From Pseudomonadota bacterium (lineage in GTDB: Bacteria; Desulfobacterota; Desulfovibrionia; Desulfovibrionales; Desulfovibrionaceae), in contig JAHJKV010000322.1 in NCBI GenBank assembly GCA_018822065.1, positions 1 to 5,865 of the forward strand: a DNA stretch of 5,865 nt. Reading direction: 5' to 3'. The translations under genes were made by a program, and so were the position numbers. Shown in pieces: positions 1 through 5,865 of the stretch. The stretch's first letter is position 1, and each line of letters opens with the position of its first letter. The notes under the pieces are model-generated. The model had not been told where the DNA came from. It did not search any database and worked only from the letters and a program-made list of their open reading frames with translations.

Positions 1-28
1 GTCCGCGATCAAAAGGAAGAGTCTATAC

Positions 29-35
29 AGGAGGG
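29..35 (+). promoter_or_regulatory. Ribosome-binding site for the 70-aa gene
   Basis: AGGAGGG sits 7 bases before the ATG at 43, a near-perfect Shine-Dalgarno at ideal spacing. It decides the start: the reading frame of this gene is also open without a stop back to base 1, so the frame alone would permit a longer protein. No promoter can be assigned in the 42 bases available. TATACA at 25-30 overlaps this site, so it is not a credible -10 box for this gene. Confidence 0.8.
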
Positions 36-42
36 TCCCGCG

Positions 43-255
43 ATGCTGTCCCGCAACAAGGGGGACGGGAGCCTGCGGGCCATGTTCGAGGACGGGAAGA
101 CCGCCGAGTTACGGGGACCCAGCGCACGCAAGCTTTTCGAGGGCCTATCGCCGACCGTGAAACTGAAACTGGACAAGGGGAAGCCGCAGCGTCTCCTCGT
201 GAGCTGGCAACCTGTGGGCAACGCCCGTCAGATCGTCGCCCTCAGGGAGTCGTGA
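43..255 (+). CDS. Small hypothetical protein (70 aa), first gene of the operon
   Basis: I do not recognise this family. The product is a basic 70-residue protein with no signal peptide, no transmembrane segment and no cysteine. By eye it alternates strand-like and helix-like pieces: strands around residues 10-15 and 20-24, a short helix around 27-34 (SARKLFEGL), then strands around 38-43, 49-54 and 61-67. That would suit a small compact beta-rich domain, such as a beta-barrel or other small fold. The start is set by the AGGAGGG site at 29-35. The stop (TGA 253-255) shares one base with the ATG of the SIR2 gene, which suggests translational coupling and membership in the same system. Plausible roles are adaptor, antitoxin-like inhibitor of the downstream effector, or nucleic-acid-binding accessory; nothing in the sequence picks one. 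Its frame is open upstream, so a longer protein beginning before the window is possible but less likely. Confidence 0.75.
   Translation: MLSRNKGDGSLRAMFEDGKTAELRGPSARKLFEGLSPTVKLKLDKGKPQRLLVSWQPVGNARQIVALRES
244..249 (+). promoter_or_regulatory. Ribosome-binding site choosing the ATG at 255
   Basis: AGGGAG lies inside the last codons of the 70-aa gene. It is 5 bases from the ATG at 255 but only 2 bases from the in-frame GTG at 252. The spacing favours the ATG, giving a TGATG stop-start junction and a 639-residue SIR2 protein without the extra N-terminal residue. Confidence 0.7.
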
Positions 256-2174
256 TGCAACTGAGCGACGCGCTGACGCAGTGGCTGGGTCGCTTGACCC
301 CCCCGCCCGGTCTGGGGGATCCCCGGCCAGTCTGCCCGGAGCTGCGAGCCGTGTTCCTGGGTGCGGGCTTCACCAAGGCGACCAACTCGTCGGCCCCGCT
401 GTTCTGGGAGTACGTCGAAATGGTGGCAACGGCGCTTCGCGACACGGGGGTTCTACCCGAAGACCTACTGTCGGCTGTCAAGAAGGCCAATTCGAACAAC
501 ATCACGGAACTGGCGGAACTGTTCATGTCGGAGCCGGTGGTGGCATCCAAACAGTCCCTGGCCCCGGGTGCTTACCAGGACTGGAACCAGCAACTGCCGC
601 CCCGCTCCGAAGCCACCTACAGGAGCCTGGAAAACTGGAAGCAGGTGATCCGGCTGCATCATCCGCTTCACCTGAGCATTCTCGACCCATCCAACCCGCC
701 GGTCATCCTGGGGCGAATGATGGCGGAAAGCTGGGTCCAGCAGGTGCTCTCCACCAACTATGACTGTTTCGTCGAGGTGGGGGCATGGCTCACGGGGATG
801 GCCATCCACAATGCCCGAGACCCCGATGGAGCGGACACCTCGTCGCGGCGACTGCAGGTGTTCGACCAGGGACGGGACGTCCATCTTCATTGCCGGCAGC
901 ATCAGGCCCTACTGCTGAAACTGCACGGCGGCATCGACGTGATCTCCAACGTGATGGGGCTGGTCAGCCGTGGCCGGCTGTCCGAGGATCAGGCCGAGCG
1001 CCAGCTCCGCGCCTGTTTTCTGGTCTCCTCCACCGATCTGACCCATTGGCGGGAGGCCTCCCAGTGGGTGCAGGACGTGGTCGCAGACGCCCTCCGCTCC
1101 CATCGGGTGCTCTTCGTCGGTGTGAGCGGGGCCGACCCGGTGACGTTCCGTGCCGTGCGGGCGCGAGTGCTGGAATGGGAGCACGCAGCCGTGGAGCATT
1201 GGCAGGAACAAGAGCACGTACCGCAACCGGAGCGTGAACCGGAGCACGGCCCGCTGCCCTTGGTCGCACTGTATAGAGAAGACAAGCCGGAGTTGCGGAT
1301 GACCTGCATGATGTCGGTCTCGCAACCACGGGGAGCCCCGCTCGTTCACTGCGCTCCCGGGAGCGGGAAACCCGGGCTCCGCGCCGCCTATGCGTGGGCG
1401 CTTCTGCGGCAACTGCTGGCCGCGCTGGACCGTGATCGTCCGGAGCAGGTCGAGCTGACCATCGAACTCGAACACCGATTGATCGCGGAAGTGAATGCGC
1501 CCAAGGAGTCCACCCCTCTGCTGGACCTGCTCTGCGACGCGCTGGGCCCCAACGCGCGCTGGGCGGCACTGGCCGAGGGCCGGGCCCCGTTCGACGGGGT
1601 TCCCACCGATCCGGCCGCCCGTTGGTGGTACGCCCCCTGGTTTTCGGAACGTCCCGGAGAAGCACCGGCGTCGACCACGGCATTGCGACAGGTCGCGGCG
1701 TGCGCGGCATGGCTGAGCCGCCGACACGCACTCTCGGACGAAGCGTTCGATGGGGAAATTGGACGGATTCGGGTGGATCCCTGGACGGGCGTGGTGCAGG
1801 TTCCTCATTGGAAAGAAGAAGAGCATGAGAATATCTGCACGCATTCCTTGTCGGGGCGGGATCTGCTGCTGCTCCCCTGGCCCTGGCCGTCGCAAGTCGG
1901 AGTGCTCTCGTCCACCCTTCGCTGGGGGATGCGGAACACCCTGCACTGGCAGCCCGGTCGCACCCTGGACTGGGTGGCCTCTCCTTGCTTGTGCATCCTG
2001 CCGATAGGTGACCCCAAGGAACCGGCGCTAAACCTGCCCGGGGAGGGTCGTCCAGAGGGGCCGGCCGAGCGACTCCGCAGGGAGATTCCTCTGGCTTCGG
2101 GATGGAGTCCTCTGCTCCCGCCAGTTGATTGGCTGGCTCTGGCGCTGCCCAATCGGGAAAGGAAACCGAGATGA
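255..2174 (+). CDS. SIR2-like domain protein, probable NAD-consuming effector (639 aa)
   Basis: Residues about 30-300 carry the SIR2-like pattern of bacterial defence proteins. VFLGAGFTKA (33-42) is the Rossmann nucleotide-binding Gly loop. LSTNYD (165-170) holds the conserved Asn168. LKLHGG (221-226) holds the catalytic-type His224. LFVGVSGADP (286-295) matches the closing strand and turn usually written GxSxxDP. In this family the Asn and His are needed for NAD hydrolysis, so an active NADase is predicted. The four-Cys zinc ribbon of deacetylase sirtuins is absent. Residues 309-331 form a Glu/His-rich linker with four EH pairs. The C-terminal half (about 340-639) is unassigned. It has a P-loop-like but non-canonical APGSGKP at 367-373 and is Trp-rich toward the end, including RWWYAPW and PWPWP. 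No signal peptide or membrane helix is seen, so it is likely cytosolic. It is probably translated with both neighbours through overlapping stop/start codons. In related systems such effectors are held inactive until a partner senses infection; that the downstream ATPase plays this part is inference. Confidence 0.93.
   Translation: MQLSDALTQWLGRLTPPPGLGDPRPVCPELRAVFLGAGFTKATNSSAPLFWEYVEMVATALRDTGVLPEDLLSAVKKANSNNITELAELFMSEPVVASKQSLAPGAYQDWNQQLPPRSEATYRSLENWKQVIRLHHPLHLSILDPSNPPVILGRMMAESWVQQVLSTNYDCFVEVGAWLTGMAIHNARDPDGADTSSRRLQVFDQGRDVHLHCRQHQALLLKLHGGIDVISNVMGLVSRGRLSEDQAERQLRACFLVSSTDLTHWREASQWVQDVVADALRSHRVLFVGVSGADPVTFRAVRARVLEWEHAAVEHWQEQEHVPQPEREPEHGPLPLVALYREDKPELRMTCMMSVSQPRGAPLVHCAPGSGKPGLRAAYAWALLRQLLAALDRDRPEQVELTIELEHRLIAEVNAPKESTPLLDLLCDALGPNARWAALAEGRAPFDGVPTDPAARWWYAPWFSERPGEAPASTTALRQVAACAAWLSRRHALSDEAFDGEIGRIRVDPWTGVVQVPHWKEEEHENICTHSLSGRDLLLLPWPWPSQVGVLSSTLRWGMRNTLHWQPGRTLDWVASPCLCILPIGDPKEPALNLPGEGRPEGPAERLRREIPLASGWSPLLPPVDWLALALPNRERKPR
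1332..1380. repeat. GC-rich inverted repeat inside the SIR2 gene
   Basis: The left arm 1332-1343 (ggagccccgctc) can pair with 1361-1365 plus 1374-1380, giving 12 G/C-rich base pairs with an 8-base bulge and a 17-base loop. Nested in it is a perfect 14-base palindrome, CGCTCCCGGGAGCG, at 1352-1365. The stretch encodes the Gly/Pro-rich turn APGSGKPG, where GC-rich codons readily create such symmetry. It is probably a by-product of coding and composition. There is no U-tract, so it is not a terminator. Confidence 0.4.
2158..2163 (+). promoter_or_regulatory. Ribosome-binding site for the large ATPase gene
   Basis: AAAGGA inside the last codons of the SIR2 gene lies 7 bases before the ATG at 2171. 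With the ATGA overlap (ATG 2171-2173, TGA 2172-2174) it supports translation by reinitiation or coupling from the upstream gene and fixes the start of the large protein. Confidence 0.7.
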
Positions 2175-5100
2175 AAATCGATTCGATTTCGGTGGAGAAG
2201 GTGAAGGGTTGCTTGCTGAATCCACAATGGCTGGAGGGGGTTGATTCATTTTCTCAAACCCTCCTCGACCCATTGATTTTAATTGGAGGGGACAAAGGCA
2301 AGAAGGAATCGGATGAACCGGATCGCCCACTGACCACACAACTGGCACTCCAACTTTGGAAACACCCTGGTAGAACCCACAAGAATTCTCGCCGGCTGCT
2401 GGTGGCCGATCCGTTCGCCTGCATGGTAACCTTGGTCTGGCAGGCCAACGCGGAGACTGTGAAAGAAGACTTCCTGGAACCGTTCGTCCATCGGTATTTT
2501 CAATTCCTTCGGCTGCACGACCGGACCCTAGCCCACCGCCCCGGGCTGCAACTGGTGGTGCTGGCCGAGGATACTCGCCCAGTACCCGATGAGGAGAAAG
2601 ACACCTTCTATTCCAGTGTCCAGCAACTGCTCCGTCGCATGGGGGAAGCAGCGCTCGACCTGCAATTTCGCTGGATTGAAGAGACGGCCGACAAGCAGGA
2701 TGACCTTCTGAAAATGATACTGTCGGCCCATGGTCAACACCTGTTTCCTGCGGCCAATCACACAGATGCCGGTCAAACCAACCGCATGTCGCTGGGCGTA
2801 GATCTTGAGCATGAAAAGAAACAACTGAAAACCCATTTGGCTCAATTCTCCGAAGGTTCACCATCGAATCTTGATCTTTTTGTGAGGCACCTGCAGTTCT
2901 CCTCATCTCAACTGTCCCGCGATGCGTCTCCGAAAGGCAAAGTGATCCTACCGCCGGAATCGCCGGCCCTGATGCTCGGCGCCTTCATTCAGGCTCGCCG
3001 CTATGTGCACACGCCATTGCGAATCGATACTGCGCCGGTCACCTTGATCGCCTCCGAGAACGCCTCGGGAAAAACCACGCTGATCGAGTGTCTGTCCCAA
3101 CTTTTCCTCGACCGGCCCCGGCTTCGCGCAGTGCTCCCCGATGACGCCACCACCTTCATCAATTCTGAACAATCAACCGACTCGCACAACCAGCCAATGC
3201 CTTCTCCCCAGTTGAGGGTTCATCGACTGACCCGAGCCCCTGAGTCACCGCTTGGACATACGCAATTTCTGCCGCTGTTTGCCGACGATGCGGAATTAAA
3301 CATGGGCCGTCCAGGAGAAACGGCGGTCCTGACCGTGATTCCACATCTGGAGTCCGCAGATGTGAAGCATTTGTTTGAGTATTTCAAAAAACTGGCGGAA
3401 TTACAGGAGCGGATTCATTCCTTCAGCGCAGCCTTTCGAACAATTGATTATTGGCAAGAGGTGATCGGCCTTGCAGAACTCCCCGATCCGAGAACGGGTT
3501 CACGGGAACTGGCTGACTTGTGGCATGAATTCCTCGATGCGGAGATGGTCGAAATCAGCAAGCCAAAACTCGAGAAGAGGCCTGAACGCCCACATGGAAA
3601 GGACGGTACGCAGCCGTCCGCACCAATTGAAGCTGGCGCCAGTGATGCCCCTCAACCGGATACCTCTAAGGGGGACCCGGCAGAAACCGAGCCACAAGAC
3701 GCCTCGAAGGATCCCGCGCAGAACGAGCTTGAAGAGTTGATTAATAGCATCCCTGCACTCACCCCCCCGAGTGAAGACGCGACTGCTCCGTCAACTCTGA
3801 GCGCGGACGAACTTGAGCGATTGGAAAATGCGAAGGGAAACCTTTTCCTTCGTTGGTTGATGACAAACCCAAAATTGTCTTCGGTATGGCCGAACCTGAT
3901 GCCACACCTGGAAAGTCCCAACTCGGAATTTCTGCGACAAATCATCGGCCTCATCGCCGATTACCTGAACGCCAAGGAGAACATGTTGTCCCATCAGGCG
4001 CGTGCCTTCGCGCAAAACCTAGAGCGCCGAGTTCATCCGATGGGGTTTCCCGAAGACAAGGAAACCGATGTCGAGCACTTCCTGGACATCGGAATCGAGT
4101 TGCCTGGGAAGCAGCGACCCAACACCGCGCGTCAGGTGCGCAAGGCGTTTGCCGTTCGTCTGTCCCGCTGGTTGGATGCCCTGGGTGGCGAGCTTCCCAT
4201 CCTGCTGGTGGACGAACCCGTGGTGGGGCAGGATGCCTCCGCGGCCGCCGCCGCGCTGGGGCGGTTCCTGCGCCTGAGGCGTCTGCACGAAAGCCGCCGG
4301 TGGGTGCACGCTTTGAGCAAGCCGTTTCAATCTTGCTCAATTGTAAGAGATCATGCGGATTGGGACAAAGACGTCAAATCATTTGAACAACCAATCCAAA
4401 GGTTCATTCTCGGAGGAAAAACGCCCTTTGGCTGGCAACCCGATCCCCAAACCACAACCCCAACTGACGGCTTTCCTCCGATTCCGCCACAATTGATCCT
4501 AGCATCCCATCTCAGCGCCACGCTGGTCGCCGCGGCCGACGCCGAAGGGTTGGTGCTGGACCAAACCGTTCAGGAGAACCTCAGAAAACTGGTACCCATT
4601 TCCTGGTGGACGGTGCTGGTGACCGCAATGAACGACCTTGAAATGGAATGGCACAATGCCACCCAATCCGAATGGAAAACGTTGGTTTCGGCCACAGCAA
4701 TGCGGTGTTTACGATGCGAAAAGAAACTTCCTGTCGATACAGAAGATTGGGTGAGTTGGTCCAGAGGAATGATTGAAGCGCTTGGTCACCTCAAGCTAAC
4801 GATTCTTCTGGAGCAGGTAACCCGATTATCGCAGCCCTCCATTAAATCAAACGAGGTTTCCCATGCACCATCTCTGGCTCGTCGACTCCTTCTCTGGCTG
4901 ATCGGGACCGATTTGCTGCCGGCGATGCTAGCCGATGGGCATGCCGTCTTCGAGGTCTCCGGGGTCGTGCTTCGCCAGCTTCCGGCCAGCGGCGGCGAAG
5001 CCCTCGAACTGGGGCCGTCTCGATTACGGCGCATCACTCCCTGGGTGGAATTGTTGCCAGCGGACCCGGCGCCAATGCCAGCTCCCGCAGAAATGGCACG

Positions 5101-5865
5101 CGAAGAGGTGAAGCAACCATCAGAGGTCAGTCCTGGATGCGTCGTGGAGCCGGAAACGGCCCCCGCGACCTCCTCGATCGAAGAAGACAGACCCGTCGAT
5201 GAAAAGGTCATTCCCGCACTGACGGGCATCATCGAAGCTACTCCGAAGATCAACGGCACCATGAGTCCGGAACTCACAGGCACGATAGTCGCCAGACCGA
5301 GCATCTCTACAGACATCTTGACCACACCTTCGCTCGCACCGTCAGATCCTCCTTCTTCCGATTATCCAAGCCTTGTCCGGAAAAGTGAATCAAGGGTCTT
5401 TCGTGTTTTCCTCGATACCCCCAGCGAAATGCGGCCTATGTTGTCTGAACTGACTCGAAGCCTCGGCATGATTCCGGTGTCGTCTGCGCCGTTTGCTGGT
5501 TGTCGTCTTCTGTGTGGACCAATCAGTCAAAGTCATCTCCAATTGGATTCGGTAACCCGCCTCACGGTCTTCTCGATGACTATCAGACTTTTCAAGCACC
5601 AGGAAATTGAGGAATTTTCAGTTACCTTCGAGGAGGATCAGGATACCTCCCTCTCAATTCCCCAACCCCCGCCTCTCGAAAACATTGCACATTGGCTGGC
5701 GCAGCAGGTCCAATTGAAACTGGAAATCCTGAACGTCTTTCATTCGATGTTGTCTCCGGACCTCGGCCACCCTCATGCTGATCCATTGGCGATCAGTCTG
5801 TGGTCGTATATTCAAGACGACCCGGGGGGGCCGGATGCCCGACTGTCCTTTGGCGCAGCCCTGGA
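2171..5865 (+). CDS. Very large ABC-class ATPase-like protein, 3' end outside the window (at least 1231 aa)
   Basis: One frame stays open from the ATG at 2171 to the last base, with no stop. Proposed layout: residues 1-275, an unassigned alpha/beta domain; 276-305, a strand plus P-loop (RIDTAPVTLIASENASGKTT); 310-463, mixed alpha/beta and helical; 464-543, a disordered Pro/Asp/Glu/Lys linker; 544-665, helical; 675-720, a Walker B strand LPILLVDEP with D681 and E682, a D-loop-like GQD (D688) and an H-loop-like position near HALSK (H713); 770-960, largely helical; 963-1074, a second Pro/Ser/Thr/Glu-rich linker; 1075 onward, another globular domain that runs off the window. The DEP-x3-QD spacing is typical of ABC-superfamily ATPases (the RecF/OLD/SMC-like group), but the P-loop lacks its first Gly (Ser295) and no LSGG-type signature is visible before Walker B. 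There is no long coiled coil, so it is not Rad50/SMC-like in build. The coupled position suggests it senses a trigger or controls the SIR2 effector; this is inference. No signal peptide is seen. Confidence 0.9.
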   Translation, partial: MKIDSISVEKVKGCLLNPQWLEGVDSFSQTLLDPLILIGGDKGKKESDEPDRPLTTQLALQLWKHPGRTHKNSRRLLVADPFACMVTLVWQANAETVKEDFLEPFVHRYFQFLRLHDRTLAHRPGLQLVVLAEDTRPVPDEEKDTFYSSVQQLLRRMGEAALDLQFRWIEETADKQDDLLKMILSAHGQHLFPAANHTDAGQTNRMSLGVDLEHEKKQLKTHLAQFSEGSPSNLDLFVRHLQFSSSQLSRDASPKGKVILPPESPALMLGAFIQARRYVHTPLRIDTAPVTLIASENASGKTTLIECLSQLFLDRPRLRAVLPDDATTFINSEQSTDSHNQPMPSPQLRVHRLTRAPESPLGHTQFLPLFADDAELNMGRPGETAVLTVIPHLESADVKHLFEYFKKLAELQERIHSFSAAFRTIDYWQEVIGLAELPDPRTGSRELADLWHEFLDAEMVEISKPKLEKRPERPHGKDGTQPSAPIEAGASDAPQPDTSKGDPAETEPQDASKDPAQNELEELINSIPALTPPSEDATAPSTLSADELERLENAKGNLFLRWLMTNPKLSSVWPNLMPHLESPNSEFLRQIIGLIADYLNAKENMLSHQARAFAQNLERRVHPMGFPEDKETDVEHFLDIGIELPGKQRPNTARQVRKAFAVRLSRWLDALGGELPILLVDEPVVGQDASAAAAALGRFLRLRRLHESRRWVHALSKPFQSCSIVRDHADWDKDVKSFEQPIQRFILGGKTPFGWQPDPQTTTPTDGFPPIPPQLILASHLSATLVAAADAEGLVLDQTVQENLRKLVPISWWTVLVTAMNDLEMEWHNATQSEWKTLVSATAMRCLRCEKKLPVDTEDWVSWSRGMIEALGHLKLTILLEQVTRLSQPSIKSNEVSHAPSLARRLLLWLIGTDLLPAMLADGHAVFEVSGVVLRQLPASGGEALELGPSRLRRITPWVELLPADPAPMPAPAEMAREEVKQPSEVSPGCVVEPETAPATSSIEEDRPVDEKVIPALTGIIEATPKINGTMSPELTGTIVARPSISTDILTTPSLAPSDPPSSDYPSLVRKSESRVFRVFLDTPSEMRPMLSELTRSLGMIPVSSAPFAGCRLLCGPISQSHLQLDSVTRLTVFSMTIRLFKHQEIEEFSVTFEEDQDTSLSIPQPPPLENIAHWLAQQVQLKLEILNVFHSMLSPDLGHPHADPLAISLWSYIQDDPGGPDARLSFGAAL
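3041..3100 (+). other. P-loop (Walker A) region of the large ATPase
   Basis: This encodes a hydrophobic strand (VTLIA), then SENASGKTT (residues 295-303), then a helix (LIECLSQLF). The shape matches the ABC/RecF-type form GxNGSGKST, with Lys301 and Thr302 in the nucleotide-binding positions. The first Gly is Ser295 and the middle Gly is Ala298. Ser in the first position is tolerated in some P-loops, so ATP binding is plausible but should not be assumed. Confidence 0.75.
3560..3799 (+). other. Low-complexity acidic/proline linker 1 within the ATPase
   Basis: Residues 464-543 are dominated by Pro, Asp, Glu, Lys, Ala, Ser and Thr, with few large hydrophobics, and look disordered. They sit between the Walker A and Walker B halves, where other ABC proteins place a coiled coil or a helical insert. 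A weak internal duplication is visible (DTSKGDPAE followed closely by DASKDPAQ). The frame is continuous, so this is a linker and not a decayed boundary between two genes. Confidence 0.7.
4190..4320 (+). other. Walker B, D-loop and H-loop-like region of the large ATPase
   Basis: This encodes ELPILLVDEPVVGQD (Walker B Asp681, catalytic-type Glu682, D-loop-like Asp688), then an Ala-rich helix and a second strand, RRWVHALSK. In ABC ATPases a His near the end of that strand is the switch His; here His713 is close but not in the usual position after the strand. The expected signature motif upstream (about residues 650-665) is replaced by a basic helix without LSGG. Confidence 0.75.
5057..5392 (+). 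other. Low-complexity Pro/Ser/Thr/Glu linker 2 within the ATPase
   Basis: Residues 963-1074 are rich in Pro, Glu, Ser, Thr and Ala and are probably disordered. They separate the helical region after the ATPase core from the next globular domain, which starts with a strand (RVFRVFLD) at residue 1075. The linker holds the 13-residue repeat pair described at 5213-5305. Confidence 0.7.
5213..5305 (+). repeat. Two-copy 13-residue peptide repeat in linker 2
   Basis: PALTGIIEATPKI (residues 1015-1027) and PELTGTIVARPSI (1033-1045) follow the shared pattern PxLTGxIxAxPxI, 8 of 13 positions identical, with an 18-residue period. The DNA copies differ at many bases, which suggests an old or selected peptide repeat more than a recent slip. 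It may be a short binding motif for a partner. Confidence 0.6.

Noticed and set aside
1..42. In-frame upstream extension of the 70-aa gene to the window edge
   Set aside because: The frame has no stop before 43, but AGGAGGG at ideal spacing marks the ATG, and 42 bases of GC-rich DNA are often open by chance. It cannot be excluded without upstream sequence.
3..254. The SIR2 reading frame is also open back to base 3
   Set aside because: There is no ATG start in that stretch, the GTG at 252 has poor ribosome-site spacing, and the space is occupied by the 70-aa gene in another frame. The openness reflects high GC.
909..1946. 345-codon minus-strand ORF antisense to the SIR2 gene
   Set aside because: It lies wholly inside a gene with clear SIR2 motifs, its product has no recognisable motif, and its Arg/Pro/Gly-rich composition is typical of an antisense shadow in GC-rich DNA.
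2270..2310. IGGDKGKK near the start of the large protein as a P-loop
   Set aside because: The spacing and the missing Ser/Thr after the Lys do not fit Walker A, and a better P-loop exists at residues 295-303.
2028..2906. 292-codon minus-strand ORF across the junction of the second and third genes
   Set aside because: It is antisense to two genes with good starts and ribosome sites, and its translation is Pro/Arg/Ser-rich without a motif.
3853..4386. 177-codon plus-strand ORF overlapping the ATPase Walker B region
   Set aside because: It is out of frame with the well-formed LLVDEP core, and its Arg/Gly/Ala-rich translation looks like a frame shadow of the GC-rich patch.
4701..4735. CLRC pair in the large protein as a zinc site
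   Set aside because: Only one CxxC is present and no second Cys/His pair lies nearby, so a zinc ribbon is not supported.
1..5865. CRISPR array, tRNA, transposase or insertion-sequence ends
   Set aside because: No regularly spaced repeats, cloverleaf candidates or terminal inverted repeats were noticed by eye, and coding fills the window from 43 onward.

Overview
The window looks like part of a bacterial accessory (probable anti-phage or other conflict) locus. Three plus-strand genes are packed head to tail with no intergenic space. The first encodes a 70-residue protein I do not recognise. The second encodes a 639-residue protein with an N-terminal SIR2-like (NAD-consuming type) domain. The third is a very large ORF, at least 1231 codons, that runs off the right edge and carries an ABC-class ATPase core with degenerate motifs. 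No RNA genes, CRISPR arrays, mobile-element ends or terminators were seen, and no stretch over 300 bases lacks a gene.

Layout: bases 1-42 are leader, or the end of something upstream, with a strong Shine-Dalgarno sequence. Gene 1 is 43-255. Gene 2 is 255-2174 and its ATG shares one base with the gene 1 stop (TGATG). Gene 3 is 2171-5865+ and its ATG overlaps the gene 2 stop by four bases (ATGA). Each start has its own purine-rich ribosome-binding site. This arrangement strongly implies one transcript, coupled translation and a fixed-stoichiometry system.

Working model (inference): gene 2 is the effector. Its SIR2 fold keeps the Asn and His that SIR2-type defence NADases need (N168 in STNYD, H224 in KLHG). 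Gene 3 would be the sensor or switch. Its P-loop (residues 295-303, SENASGKTT) and Walker B (LLVDEP, D681/E682) are about 380 residues apart. They are separated by helices and a Pro/Asp/Glu-rich linker rather than a coiled coil, so it is not a classical SMC or Rad50. Gene 1 may be an adaptor, inhibitor or structural subunit. The pairing recalls known SIR2-plus-NTPase defence systems (SIR2-HerA, for example) and the computationally defined ABC three-component systems. I cannot match this set of proteins to a named system from sequence alone.

Organism: unknown. Gene 2 and parts of gene 3 are very GC-rich (76% in 1501-1600 and in 4201-4300 by hand count). Other parts of gene 3 are near 41-44%. 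Shine-Dalgarno sites are canonical. This fits a high-GC environmental bacterium carrying a mosaic, transferred locus. I see nothing that fixes the phylum.
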